Notes: generated by a model from the letters alone, not told the origin. 64,000 nt of DNA from Timema cristinae (GCA_039000515.1 JBCFYV010000100.1:33840421-33904420); one strand, 5' to 3'. Shown: positions 45,111 through 56,640, counted from the first letter of the stretch. Numbers and translations: made by a program.

Positions 45111-46097
45111 TTTGATTCTATGAGAAAAACATCATTAGGGGAGCTATCTTAAAACCTATATTTAACATTTTTCTTTGAAGCTATAATATACATGAGAAAA
45201 TTTGTGCAATTGAATCGTACCATGTAATTTTATTTCTGCTCAATAAAAATAGGCAGAGATTTGACGTATTTTTTTTTCCCCTTTTTTTCTACCCATGTCC
45301 AAATATTCAACTTTTTCTATAACTTTTCGAAGAAAAATATGTTAAAAATGTGTAAAATCTTTGGCTTACGGTTGGTTATCGAATTCGCTTCAATTTGTTT
45401 TCCATACGTTATCCTACGATTAACCTAACGAAGCTATCACATTAAGTATCCAGAATATTGTATTCTTAAAAATTCAAAAAATTCAAAAAATACAAAATGT
45501 ATCTTGACTATTTATGTATCTATGAAACTATGAAATTATTAATTAGTTCTATAACACAAAAAAACTGTTGTGATATAATCGAATAAAGAACTAAAAATAA
45601 TTGGTTTGTCATTCTTAAGAAAACTCACTTTTTTTTTCCTGAATATTTTATGAAAGTTATTGTTCAAACAAAGTTTGTGCTAACAGTTTTTAATGCGTTT
45701 TAAAATTTAGTAAATAATATTTAAAGGGGTGGGTGTTTTATTTAACTATCACAATTACAGTATTAAAATAGCCATTTGGAAATTTTTCCTTGTTACAATT
45801 AATTTTGAGATATTTTTCCTGATTGATTGATTTAGTGCCGGTAGCGCTAATTAGTTATGTCAACACTTATCACTCTGTCTCACTTGTAAGATTAGTCAAC
45901 ACGGAATGAAATATTTCAGTAATTAATCAATCATTAATGTGGTATTAGCTGCCATTGGTTTTACTTTGTAAAATATATATCTGCCCATCAAACACAATAA
46001 TTGACCATTATTTTGTTTTTAATAATATATTTCTCTCTCATATCACTTTTAATGAATCTAAAACTGTATTGAAATGATGGTTTTAATATACATATTA
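45111..46097. other. No gene recognised
   Basis: AT-rich unrecognised sequence. Confidence 0.5.
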
Positions 46098-46200
46098 TTC
46101 AGATTGAAAAATGAGACCTGTACACGGGAAGTGATACCAGCACATTTGACTGAATACACAAAAGCTCTTACCACCGAGAGCTATCTAAAAATAGTCCCGT
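46098..46200 (-). repeat. tRNA-like SINE head
   Basis: On the minus strand, tagctctcggtggtaagagc forms a D-arm/A-box-like stretch and ggtatcacttcccg lies at the B-box position. Acceptor stems do not pair, so this is a tRNA-derived relic and not a tRNA gene. Confidence 0.35.
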
Positions 46201-46839
46201 GGTCAGGGTCACTCCTCGATCATATTTCAAGGCAGAGTCTGTGATAGACATGCGGAAGTTATCGGATACATATGAGAGATCACCTAAGAGCACTATCTAT
46301 TAAATAACGCAGTCAACCTAGATTCAGGAGGACTTTATGAGTGAATAATGTCCTTGGGCCAGGGGGTTTATCTTGGATAGCTCAGTGATTAAAGCATTGA
46401 CTTACTTTATGTGCGATGAAGAAAGATCCCCCCCCCTACCCTTAAGCCAAAGAAGAGCTTTTATCAACCCATCAGCAGATATGTGCTGTTTTATTTGTCT
46501 ATTGAGTGTACCTATGTGAATTAAATATTGATGTTTTTATGTATATAATAAATGTATTATAAACAAATAAACATTTGGGTACTAAGACAAAAGATCCCAT
46601 TTTTGGTTCACGTGTTTAAGCGCAATTCTAACATTTAAAGAATGTGTAGGCCTATTTAATTTGGGATAATCAATAGAATCGATCAGTACCAGTGGCGTTG
46701 CCCGGGTTTAAGGCCCGAGCTATCCAGTCTCCCCCTCCCCCCTCACGGCCCTACTTCCACCAACTCTTTTTAGCTCAAGCATATGATTTAGTTTTTCAAT
46801 TTCATAAAAAAAAATGTTTAAGAATTTTTACGGTGGGAT
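46201..46839. other. No gene; tRNA-like piece
   Basis: 46372-46420 (plus) reads ggatagctcagtgattaaag, a good A box, but is followed by a C-run rather than a B box. The rest is unrecognised. Confidence 0.35.
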
Positions 46840-47585
46840 TATATTTGCAGTTTTTATAGTAACAAATTTTTTATTGGCAAAGTAAATCAAATATTTCTCT
46901 ATTAGACAAGTTTAATTTAGTTTTATACATATAGTAGTATCAACAACTATTTAATATCAATCATGGAAATAATTGCAAAATTTGTAATATTTCATACAAC
47001 ATTCTACATTGAAATGTCACTATGCCCATGACAGTCAAGTGTTGAGATTAGTAGACGTAGAAAATGAAACTAGTTGTATCTACTGAAGGAATATTTTATT
47101 AATAATGGCAATTTTATAACCCCCACCTCTTCATACAAACTGTAAGGGACGTGAGAAAAGATAAGTTTATTTGTAGTTTTATAAAAATAAAATCAATATA
47201 AATAAAATACTGCTCCAATAGAAACATACTACCATGTGAAGTGGATTAAACTTTATCAACAGTTGTTGAATACTTATGATTAGCATAGCAGCATTAGATG
47301 ATATTTTATTAATAATGGCAATTTCTAACCCACCCTCCCCCCCCCCTTCATACAAACTTTATAGAGACTAGAAAAGATAAGTTTAATTTGTATTTTATAA
47401 ATAAATCAATATAAATAAAACTGCTCAATAAAATAAACTACCATGTGATAGTGATTAACTTTCAAGTTTTTAATAATTTATTGCATAGCAGCATAGATAA
47501 ATTTTTAAATTAAGACAATTATAAATAAACTTCATACAATATTTAATAAATGTTATCACCATGAAGAAAATCAACTCCATGTTAT
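46840..47585 (+). repeat. Family S copy with ~210-bp tandem duplication
   Basis: ttttattaataatggcaatt at about 47091 and again at about 47304 starts two tandem units of roughly 210 bp, each with cttcatacaaact, aagataagttta, aatcaatataaataaaa and ctaccatgtga blocks. A third, partial unit follows to about 47560. The second unit holds a C-run. The upstream part (46840-46960) resembles family S starts. Confidence 0.6.
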
Positions 47586-48002
47586 ACTGAGCATCTCTAT
47601 TATTTTGACAAAAAAATTTACTGCTATAAAAATTCAAATATATGATCCTTTTCTCACGTTCTGCATCCCAGCTAAAATTATATTAAACTTACATGATAAC
47701 GTACTAAACTAATTAGAAGATTTTCTCGGGTGAGTTATACGTCTATTTATTAATACTTAATTATAAATATATTAGAATCCGAGAAGTTACCACATATTTT
47801 GAATCCATTTTTTTCCATCCTGTGCCCTGGGTAAATTTATTATTCAAGTCATATATGTTTCCACTACCGGCTTGCTAGGCCTGTTTTAATTTCAAATGCC
47901 TTATAATCTAACTTAAGACTAGGACAGACACAACATCCAGTCCCAAAGCCATCAATTTATCGTTAGGAAAGAGTAAATTCACATTTTCATCAAGATAAAT
48001 TT
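47586..48002. other. No gene recognised
   Basis: AT-rich unrecognised sequence. Confidence 0.5.
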
Positions 48003-48195
48003 GCGGCCATGCCGGGAATCGGACCCGGAAACTTTAGTTGAGTAGGCAGACATTTTACCGACTGAGCCAGGGTGTTGGACTATGCACCAGCATATGCATG
48101 GATCCAAATGTGATTCGAACCCAAACTCACAGTTTTCGTTACCGGTCTATTGTGAGTGTGACGCCTTACACCATTCGGTCACCGAAGTGGGTTAT
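48003..48195 (-). mobile_element. tRNA-like head (family D) plus SINE family B head
   Basis: 48003-48078 (minus) reads ccctggctcagtcggtaaaa, then gggtccgattcccggcatgg: good A and B boxes, but the acceptor stem does not pair, so it is a tRNA-derived repeat. 48098-48195 (minus) is a family B head (plus strand tgattcgaacccaaactcac and ttcggtcaccgaagtgggtt). Confidence 0.55.
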
Positions 48196-48814
48196 GATGA
48201 TATAAACACCCCTACCTATGAACACACTATTTGTTCATTAAATCAATTTTTATTTTTATTTTGTGCGAACTAAAGTGTAGTTAATGTTCTTGTGTGACTT
48301 TTAAATAGGTCATGATTCTTTGATAACGTTGAAAAACCAGTTTTAGGTAGTTCCACATATCGATAGAAAAGTTAATATCAGTTCTGCCCGGTTTTACACT
48401 TTGTTGAAATGAAAAAGTCCAATTTATTCAACTTTACATGGCAAACAATTTCTAGTTGATTTATATTTGTATTCATGAAAATAATAATTAACTTTCACCT
48501 AATAATCACTAAGGCCAGTATTTTGATGATATATCTTTTTATATATATAAAACAGTTTATTAAATACATAAACTCTGTTCATGATCCCCTGTTGTAGAAA
48601 TGTAAGTTTTATATGCCTTTTTTCATTATTTTGTTTTAATTTTAAATTATTTTTCCCCGTTTTAGGCATTTTTAGGCATTGAGTAACCCATAGGCATATT
48701 TTAGTAATTTTAAGGCATTCATGTTGAATAAATATATTTTTTAATAATACTAATATTTGATAAATGCTCAAACATAACTTTTTTCAAAAAGAGTTGTTGG
48801 ACTGAGATGATAAT
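48196..48814. other. No gene recognised
   Basis: AT-rich sequence. 48660-48720 repeats the word taggcatttttaggcatt several times. The minus frame 48499-48771 runs through this and is not recognised. Confidence 0.45.
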
Positions 48815-48965
48815 GCAGGTAAAGCCGTTGGTCCCATGTCGATTGTGAAAATAACTTTCTTGGCAAAATTGGTTGGCCCCTTCGCTCTTGCTCATAGAAA
48901 CTCTGGTGTGCTGATATAATCAGTTGATTCAGAAAGTTCATGTTAAATACCTCAAATAAATAAAA
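48815..48965 (+). mobile_element. SINE family C 3' part
   Basis: The tail tgtgctgatataatcagttg with gttaaatacctcaaataaat matches the tail at 40480-40530. The upstream part is eroded. Confidence 0.4.
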
Positions 48966-49368
48966 ATAATAAAATACTTAAAATATATTTTGTTTTGTGT
49001 ACTAACAGTTCCAACCTATTAGATTTGATACTTTAACTCTTTAACAAATGATTAGGAGGGAAATATAAATTTGTATCTCATGTAGTGCATATAAAAAACT
49101 GTTTCTAATTAAACTAATGCCATTGAGGGTAGATCTAGTTGCTTGATAAAATATATCAAAGGATCATAAAAAAATCCTTTCATCAAATATATATTGTGTG
49201 TTTGACAATTTTCACTAAAAAAAAATATTTTTCTCGTGGTTTCAATGCATTTTAAAAATGTGTATTTGTAGTATTGTTCAAAATAATACTATTATTTCGA
49301 CAATTTATACTACTTTAAGAAATAGTTTGCTTAATTTTAATATTTTACTTTTCGAAATCCCCTTGAGT
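48966..49368. other. No gene recognised
   Basis: AT-rich unrecognised sequence. Confidence 0.5.
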
Positions 49369-49648
49369 ATTATTATTATTAGCACCGCATCTTACTACCC
49401 GTTCGGGTTATACGCACTTACGCTAATGTGTAATGGTGAGGTGATTGTGAGATGAAATGGAGGGCCTACAGTTTAACGTGGAATCCGAACCACGGTGGAG
49501 GCCTGGCATTCCCCACATTCACAAGATGTCTTGTTAGAGGTGAAGGAAGGGTTTGTCAATCAGATAAATCTGTGTCGGGACCGAGGATTAAACCCCGGAC
49601 TCCCAGCACAGAAGTCCGACACCTTACCCCTAGACCGCCAGGTCACCC
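49369..49648 (-). mobile_element. SINE family A, near full length
   Basis: Minus-strand copy: ATT tail 49369-49380, plus-strand ttactacccgttcgggttat, tacagtttaacgtggaatcc, gaggattaaaccccggactc (B box) and tagaccgccaggtcacc (head). About 15 bp of the ttgtgattaatacacg block are missing. Open frames at 49258-49655 cross it and are not genes. Confidence 0.9.
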
Positions 49649-49974
49649 CCGTTAAGTAGTCATACTCTTTAACTATATTATTGTGATTTTACACACACAT
49701 CGAAAATTATCAAATTCAAGTTTGTTAAATTAAAAATATGAGTATAAAAAGTGTAATAAAAACATGGTAGTTACTATACTTATAGATAAGTTTTTTAAAA
49801 TCAAAAATGGCACTATAAAAATGTAATAAAATACCATAGTCGGTCAGTAAATTGTTAACATTTTTACTTCTGTCAAATAATGTAGAATTAATTATACAAA
49901 ACATAAGTCTTACCGGTTGTTCTCTATAGGTGTAAAACGTGTTATCTTACCTTTATACGACTAAATAAAATATA
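49649..49974. other. No gene recognised
   Basis: AT-rich unrecognised sequence. Confidence 0.5.
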
Positions 49975-50470
49975 GGGGGTTTGAGAACAAGCTGCTTAGG
50001 AAGATATTAGGTCCAAAAGGGATGAGGATGTTAGAGAGTGTAGGTGGTTACATAACGATGAGCTACATACCCCATAATAATTACAAGACATTGTTATGAT
50101 AATAGATTATCGTAGATTATAGATGGAAGAACATGCAGTGTGAATTCAAGAATCTATAACAGTAGTCAGGGTGTTGACTGGCAGCCCTGATCGGAAGATA
50201 GAATTGGGAAGACCTAGACTCAGATGGGAGGATGACATTAAAATAGACAAGATAGTGATAGGGTGTAATGTGATGGATTGGATAGAACTAACTCAAGATA
50301 GAGATAGGGTGTAATGAGATGGATTGGATAGAACTAGCTCAAGATATAAGGTGTAATGAGGTGGACTGGATATAACTATTTAAAGATAGAGATAATTGGC
50401 GTACGTCCTTAAGTGCAGTAATCAACTTTCCAGTTCCCTATGCCATAAAGTATGCAAGTATATGTATTAT
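49975..50470 (+). pseudogene. LINE family L2 C-terminal fragment with triplicated 46-bp segment
   Basis: Plus-strand landmarks: gtttgagaacaagctgctta and ggaagatattaggtccaaaa (FENKLLRKILGPK), acagtagtcagggtgttgac, then gggaagacctagactcagat gggagg (GRPRLRWED). The segment agatagggtgtaatg...actcaagatag occurs three times between about 50253 and 50395 (46-bp period, the third shortened). The 3' end near 50455 has aagtatgcaagt, the AAGT-type tail. Multiple stops; dead. Confidence 0.7.
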
Positions 50471-51345
50471 AGTCATATAATCCTATATATAGTGTTATAT
50501 TTATTTATATGAGCTGTAAAATTTAAAAAAAGCTTTGTAAAAGTGTAATTATATATAGTAGTATATAGTTTTATTATGTTTTATGGTGACATTACTATTC
50601 TACTACTCTCATTACTTAGAGTTAATGTTATAGAATTACCTTCTGGTAGGGCAGAACCTCTTCTCTTGTCAGTTTCAGAAGAAATAAGTTTCTTTTTTGT
50701 TTTTTGTTTTTTCTTCAAATAACCACTTGTTAACGTGATGAATTTTAATATTTTTACTTATGTAATCATAACAAGTCTTTCGTTGGTGGCACCAAGAAGA
50801 CAGTATAGAAAATTTAGATTTAAGTTACCAAATCATTGGAAAGGTTAGTTTGTAACGCGAGGCGGGGATTATAAATAACATTATCAGTTAACATAATATG
50901 AACTTTAATTAGAAAACCAGCTATGTTCACATTTAAGTAATATTTCGTTTGTGTATATATATATATAAATGGTAATTGGAACCGTTAATATCCTTATTGG
51001 ATAACATTAAATTTTCACACTTCTCTTCCGAAGATCAGATGTAAGAAAGGTATTTTCGCAATTTTTTAATTATTGTCAGACTTGGATAAGATAAGATATT
51101 CGTATTTTCGGCAGAGAAAAAAAAAGATTACTGGCATACGCTTGAGAATCTAACCCGCCACTGTTTTTTTTTTCTTTTTTAAATTGCTCATCCGATTCTA
51201 AAAAAACGTGTGGCAGTAAGTGATATGAATAATTATTAAATGAAACAATTATGTCGCGAGCTTGAATAAATAACAATCGCGCTTCGGATACATCTGTTTT
51301 TGGCGGTAGATTTTATTTAGTCCCTTTTTTTTTTTGTCCCCCACC
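50471..51345. other. No gene recognised
   Basis: AT-rich unrecognised sequence; the minus frame 51076-51276 lacks features. Confidence 0.5.
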
Positions 51346-51560
51346 GTCTTCCTTCCACACCTATTCCTTTCACATGGATAAGAAGGTAATTTACCACGGA
51401 TGTGACAACCTGACAACGGCTGTGCGAGTTCTGTCAGGACGAGAGAAACAGTGTAGTGTGTTTCACGCTTGGCTGAGCCACCGTCGCCGGTCGCCGGTCG
51501 CCGCGAGTGCTTCGGACAGTTACACGCGGGAGTATGGTAGGTAGACCCGCCACGGGGAGA
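51346..51560 (+). promoter_or_regulatory. CpG-rich islet with a 56-codon open frame; possible 5' exon or promoter
   Basis: About 15 CpG dinucleotides fall within 51410-51560, including cgccggtcgccggtcgccgc, in a window otherwise poor in CpG. A 56-codon frame starts at ATG 51374 and ends at TAG 51542-51544; its start is MDKKVIYHGC and its end is Arg/Ser/Ala-rich. A GTAGGT at 51537-51542 could be a splice donor just before the stop. A cggacagtta text at about 51513 could serve as an initiator. This is the best candidate in the window for host promoter or first-exon sequence, but no homologue is recognised and the frame may be chance in GC-rich DNA. Confidence 0.3.
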
Positions 51561-51590
51561 CGGAAGAAAATGCGGGCGGTGCTTTACTGG

Positions 51591-51628
<38 letters not shown>

Positions 51629-51800
51629 GCGGGAGAGGGGGAAGTGTATAGTTAAAGGTTGAAAAGAGATGTGTGAGGAATGAGAGAGAGAGAGAGAGAT
51701 ACTAAAACGCGTCTCCGCGCACGCTAGCCCCCTCACTGCAATAGATGCCCCTACTCCCCCCCCCCCGCCAAGTCCCCCATCAAATGGTTTCCGCATGCGT
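51561..51800. repeat. GT/GA microsatellites and C-run
   Basis: GT run then GA run at 51590-51630, a second GA run at 51681-51700 and a C-run at 51757-51768. The minus frame 51584-51796 is a by-product (Gly-run, Ser-Leu and Thr-His repeats). Confidence 0.9.
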
Positions 51801-52209
51801 AAACCATGAGTCTGAGAAGAATGTAAGGCGTAGGGGTTTGGAGGTGGGGATTAGTCATCTGAAAATAATATAAGATGTAGACATAAAAAAGTTGAATTAA
51901 ATCTTTCGTTTGTTAAAGTAGTCCTGCCCCCCCCCCCCCACCTCCTTTTAACGATTAAAAGAAAAGTTGGACCTTTGTTTTATGATGATATTCTATGTGT
52001 TTCTTAAAATTGTAGCCATGGTCTTTGATAGTTCATATCAACTTAAAAATAAGATATAAGTATTCAATTTTGAAAAAGGTTTTAATGTTGAATAATATTA
52101 ATCGATGAAGAGTTATGCCCCTCTTTATTCCCAGTGTCAGAATTCTTAGTGTTATGTCTTTGGTCTCGTTATAGGAAAGATCATAAATAATTTACTCTAC
52201 AGTTAGCTT
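51801..52209. other. No gene recognised
   Basis: AT-rich unrecognised sequence with a C-run near 51929. Confidence 0.5.
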
Positions 52210-52501
52210 TTAGTGCTATCACCCGCCTCGGTGGCGTAGTTGGCTAACGCGCTAGTCTTGTTGAGCTCGACTGCTGAGGACGGGGAGATCGAGGTTTGAA
52301 TCTCGGTCGGGTGAACTGGGGGTGGTTTTTCCTAAATGGTTTTCCACTCTCCCTCCACGCAAATGCGGGTTCTCTTCCTCTAATTCAACCTTTACAATTC
52401 CTAATCCATTAGAGTAATTAGTACTTAAAGCGTATAACTCGAACGGGTAGTAATACGTGGTGCTAAATATTATTATTATTATTATTATTATTAGTGCTAT
52501 C
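52210..52501 (+). mobile_element. SINE family B, full length with 11-bp target duplication
   Basis: ttagtgctatc at 52210-52220 and 52491-52501 flank it. Head cccgcctcggtggcgtagtt then ggctaacgcg (A box), gatcgaggtttgaatctcgg (B box), gtgaactgggggtggttttt, cctccacgcaaatgcgggtt, the cattagagtaattagtactt block, gcgtataactcgaacgggta and an ATT tail. The head is close to a real tRNA arm pattern, so it could retain Pol III promoter function. Confidence 0.95.
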
Positions 52502-52579
52502 CATGTGGTAAATTCTTGAAGCTAGTGTGATGTGTTTTAAGGCTGGGTATAGTGCGCTTTGTTAAGCTAGATTTTTAAT

Positions 52580-52800
52580 GATTTTTAATGGTCTTGTGTT
52601 TAAAGTTCCTAGATACAGATATATACGTCCAGGGTTCAATCTCCGGTGATTTCAATTTTAATTTTATTTTTTTAGATCAGTGGCTCTAGAACGGGGTCAA
52701 CTTAGCCTTGTGAGGGCAAACGAAGAGCTGCTTGGATTAAAAAGTAGTGGTTCCAGTCTAGAAAGTTGAAATTAACGGTTAATCGTGCTGACTATAGTAT
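52580..52800 (+). mobile_element. SINE family C copy
   Basis: cgtccagggttcaatctccg (B box), agtggctctagaacggggtc, gaagagctgcttgg and ggttaatcgtgctgac in the same order as at 18636. Confidence 0.5.
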
Positions 52801-52857
52801 GATTTTTGTAGGAATAACAGTAAAAGTTACCTGAGTTACTAAAACAAATTTAATATA

Positions 52858-53163
52858 GTCTTCTGTACTGGGGGTTCCGGGGTTCAATCCTCGGTCCTGG
52901 CACAGATTTATTTGAATGCCAAACCCTTCCTTCATCTCTGACAAGACGTGTGTATTAATCACAACTTGTGAATGTGTGTAATGACAGGCCTCCACCGTGG
53001 CTCGGATTCCACGTTAAACTGTAGGTCCTTCATTTCGGCTCACAATCACCCCACCATTACACATTAGCGTAAGTGCGTATAACCCGAACGGGTAGTAAGA
53101 CGCGGTGCTAATAATAATAAATAATAATAATAATTAATAATAATAATTAATAATAATAATAAT
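52858..53163 (+). mobile_element. SINE family A, head-truncated
   Basis: Begins within the head (cttctgtactgggggttccg), then ggggttcaatcctcggtcct (B box), aaacccttccttcatctctg, the cacaacttgtgaatgtgtg block, ggcctccaccgtggctcgga, gcgtataacccgaacgggta, gtaagacgcggtgcta and a long AAT tail (53108-53163). The A-box part is absent. A minus frame 52792-52995 lies inside it. Confidence 0.9.
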
Positions 53164-53639
53164 GTTTTCCCACTGCCAGACAGCTACACCCAGGAACATT
53201 GTAAAACTATTTGGTTTCTGGCGTTTATGAATTTATGCTCGACTATTATAGTGCCTTAAATATTACCTTTACCTAGTGCTTTTATTTGGTTAAAATGCAG
53301 GGACAATGAAATATCTCTTTATTTATTATAGTTAAGAGACGTCCGTACTGATATAACAATGCTGTTAACATAAGCTATCGGCAAATAAACATTTCAAGGT
53401 CTAAAATTCAAATAAATATATTTGAAATTTTTTACAAGCTGGTTGCGATGTTGAATAAAGAATATTACTGATGGTACCCAAATATTTAAAAAGAAGTCAC
53501 AGTAAACATAACCTTACTAAGAAAAACCAATATATATTTTATTAGTCATTATGAAATACGCTTCAGATATAAATTGTGTATGGACATAATAACTTTAACA
53601 TTTTATATAAATTTAAAAAATTTCAAAAATTAATCGTCA
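53164..53639. other. No gene recognised
   Basis: AT-rich unrecognised sequence. Confidence 0.5.
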
Positions 53640-54330
53640 GTTAACCAGCATCAATTCTTTTAAATATAAAAACTAACATACATTCTTATTTAATATATAA
53701 AACTCTTCCCATATTTCTACCCAATTTTTGATCATATTAAATTATAAAACTGTTCAATTTTAAAAACGAAATCATTTGTAAACTACTCTCAATTTTGGGG
53801 TTAAAAATAATCGAAATCAATAAAACGCCCCGAGGTATAACCATATACCATTTACATAATAGATCCAAAATAAAATGCATACATCCGTTTCGGTTGTAGC
53901 TTCAGGTACCGACAGACAAGTGGTCATGGCTCAGACAGAGTAATTGCAAGACAAGCTTTTTAGGACTCGGGGGCAGATAAAACGTAATGTTTCATAATAT
54001 TTTTGGGGTCAAAATTTGTAATTATACTCGTAAAAATTATCTCATATTTAAGAGATTTACAACTCTATAAAATAAAAATAGGATTCAAAATTAAATTTTT
54101 TTAAATGTATTTTTGATGGATCACTTTTTAAAAATAAGTCTTTTAACCGATTTTAACAAAACTATTAATTGTACCATTTACAGTATTAATGGCAGATTTT
54201 TCCCAAATATAAACACAATTGAGTGAATTTGCAATCTCCTAGTCCTTCTTTATAGCATCAATGCTATGCATATAATTTTATTTTGTCGCTAATATAACCC
54301 ATTCTAAGGGTCCAGTGGCAGGGCATAATC
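53640..54330 (-). repeat. Dispersed repeat family R, copy 8, diverged
   Basis: Minus-strand landmarks: aaactactctcaattttggg, ccgtttcggttgtagcttca, accgacagacaagtggtcat and aggactcgggggcag, corresponding to the GTCTGTC and front blocks of the family. Heavily diverged. Confidence 0.4.
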
Positions 54331-54441
54331 TTTTAACAAAGTTTCACCACCTACGGACATAGCTTATCACTCTTTACCCCAAAATTTTAAGAATATATCA
54401 ATTTTTTTTTAAATACCTACACACACATGTATATTTAATTT

Positions 54442-54690
54442 ATTTTGGCAACACGTTTTACCATTTGTTCAGGATATACGCATGTGTACTAATTACTCTG
54501 ATGAATTGAGGGTAAAGAAGGTTGACTTTCGATTAAATGTACCTTCATTTGCATGGATATAAAGTAGCAAACCATTTTAAAATAAACACCCTCAATACAC
54601 CGGACTAGGACTCAAATCTCATTCACTCTGTCATCGGTGGTCTAGTATATTGTGAGCGTGACGTTTTAGACCAGGCACCCACCATTACAG
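54442..54690 (-). mobile_element. SINE family B copy, diverged
   Basis: Plus-strand landmarks of a minus copy: ttaccatttgttcaggatat (3' segment), cgcatgtgtactaattactc, accttcatttgcatgg, caccctcaatacaccggact, gactcaaatctcattcactc (B box) and gtgagcgtgacgttttagac (head). Confidence 0.6.
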
Positions 54691-55420
54691 GTGTTTGTAA
54701 ATCCAAAAGGGGACAAGGATTCACTCAAACCAAAACCTAATAACGAGTGGTCATTGTTTTACATACAACATAGTAAAAATATATCGATAGATAAATTATT
54801 ATGGTCATGAGTTTAAGATATATAAATTTACCCTTGATATTTTTACATTTATTTACTATAATATGTCTACATATGACCATACTTTTGTAATAAATGTATA
54901 CTTGTATTATACTTAATTTTCTGTTCCTATATCTTGAACTCTATTTAATAATTTCTTAATCAAATATTACATCGGAGTGAGGCTCCTTAACCCAACGTAA
55001 ATCTGACTTAAAACTAATGTGGCTTACTGCATATACAGCTTGGATGTTACAGGTGGTCTTTGTTAACCTACGGGATGCTTTTTACTTTCGGTTTGATGCT
55101 ACTACTGGCCGAACTGCGTGTCTGATTGACAGTCAGCCTTCATTCCAGTCGATGTCACGGTTACCCATTGGTGTCGGTCACGTATTACACTTGTTTCCAA
55201 GTGGTCCGAGCTCATGGGAATCCTTAACAGATCCAGTCATCCTTCCCCTGTATACCTCTTTGCTGTTGTGTTTTGCTTGACGGTGTATCAGGGCCAGACT
55301 CCAAAAATTGGAGAGATTGCTATCCCTGGAATCCCGGACTCCCACCTCTCCAGGATACCTCAAGAGAATGAGACATTGGGATTTTCCGAATCTCGTAGTT
55401 ATTATCTTAAATCCTAGGTT
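54691..55420. other. No gene; GC-richer block of unknown nature
   Basis: 54691-55009 is AT-rich. 55010-55420 is near 47% GC and has overlapping small frames (55017-55280 plus, 55214-55417 plus, 55178-55363 minus), none recognised. It may be part of an unidentified transposon or a host exon. Confidence 0.3.
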
Positions 55421-56449
55421 TTATGTTTTCACATTGTCCGTCTCGTCTATATTAGGATTCTGGTAGGAAGAACAGTGCTTAGCAGTTATAAAGTTATTAA
55501 AACAATGTTAATATATTAAAACGTCAATTCTGTGATCTGCAACTGTTAATTTTGATATATATTATCAATACTTTTAAAATAAAAATCTTAAGATAAAAAG
55601 GTGATATTAACGTTGACCACAAAAAAAATATATTTGTACTTTATTAACGGAAGACAACTAGGCTATACTTTTGGTCTGCTTGTATTCTCAATCATTGTCA
55701 TCGTCCGTATCTTTACCACTATATTGTTGGTGTTTAAGGATATTAATTATATCTAGGCCTATCATAAGTCACAGCTGCAGATGAAATGTTTTGATGTATG
55801 AATATATTAAAATTGTTTTAGTATATTTTATAACTGTTCATCCTACCAAAATCATACTAAAGTAACACAAGCTAATGTTAGTGAATAATAATACCCTTAC
55901 CACTGAAGGGCCTCAAAATTGCATAGTTTTTGGAGCCTAAAGTGTTGCAATTAAACTTTGAGATATTAGATTTCTGTTGAAATATCATAATATAAATAAA
56001 GATGAATTGAAATTAAAACTACCATTTTATAAAGGAAAGGCCAAAATTTATGAAAATAAGATTCAACTTATTCCCATTAAATTTACTACTCTCATAGAAA
56101 CATATTTTGCTTGTGTTTATTACCTTCACCCGATGTTATGAACATTAAAAATATATTATATATACCTTTGTTTGGCAATAAAAGGCACAGTAGAACATAA
56201 ATATGCACTTATGAAAATTTGCAGTTTACTTTTAAACGTGCTAGTTTCCAATTTAAACGTTTAGTTAAGATTACAGATCATCACAATAATCGTGTATTGT
56301 ATTTTTGTAGCGTCTTATCATAGTTACATTGTTTGGTTCCCAAAAGACTCTTAATTACTTTAATAATATTCTACCAAGTAGTTAAATAATGTGATGTCAT
56401 TCTAAACTCGCCGTGTTCCATTTCACTGTATTCATTCCAAGCTGACTAT
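55421..56449. other. No gene recognised
   Basis: AT-rich unrecognised sequence. Confidence 0.5.
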
Positions 56450-56640
56450 CTCCCACACCACGCAACCGGCTACGCGAATGTGTGATCAAGACTGAATGCG
56501 CGCGTGAACTGACCCGGCCAACATTGAGTGCTCACTAAGAACAATAAGGCATTTCCAGCCACGTAGCCTAGATGCCTGTTCTAGGGCTTTCTACGGCCTT
56601 CTCGTCACATATTCTCCTTCCACCCACTACCTCTCTTTTT
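56450..56640. promoter_or_regulatory. Second CpG-rich islet
   Basis: Within about 65 bp (56460-56525) there are at least eight CpG, including gaatgcgcgcgtgaactgac and ccggctacgcgaat. It is followed by a polypyrimidine stretch. No open frame supports a gene. It could be regulatory DNA; confidence is low. Confidence 0.2.

Noticed and set aside
48003..48078. Functional tRNA gene
   Set aside because: A and B boxes are good but the acceptor stem does not pair and there is a matching repeat at 27275-27352.
51584..51796. 70-codon minus frame
   Set aside because: Made of GT/GA microsatellite and a C-run (Gly, Ser-Leu and Thr-His repeats).
55017..55417. Overlapping frames of 61-87 codons in a GC-richer block
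   Set aside because: Three frames overlap on both strands with no recognised product; noted as an unknown block instead.
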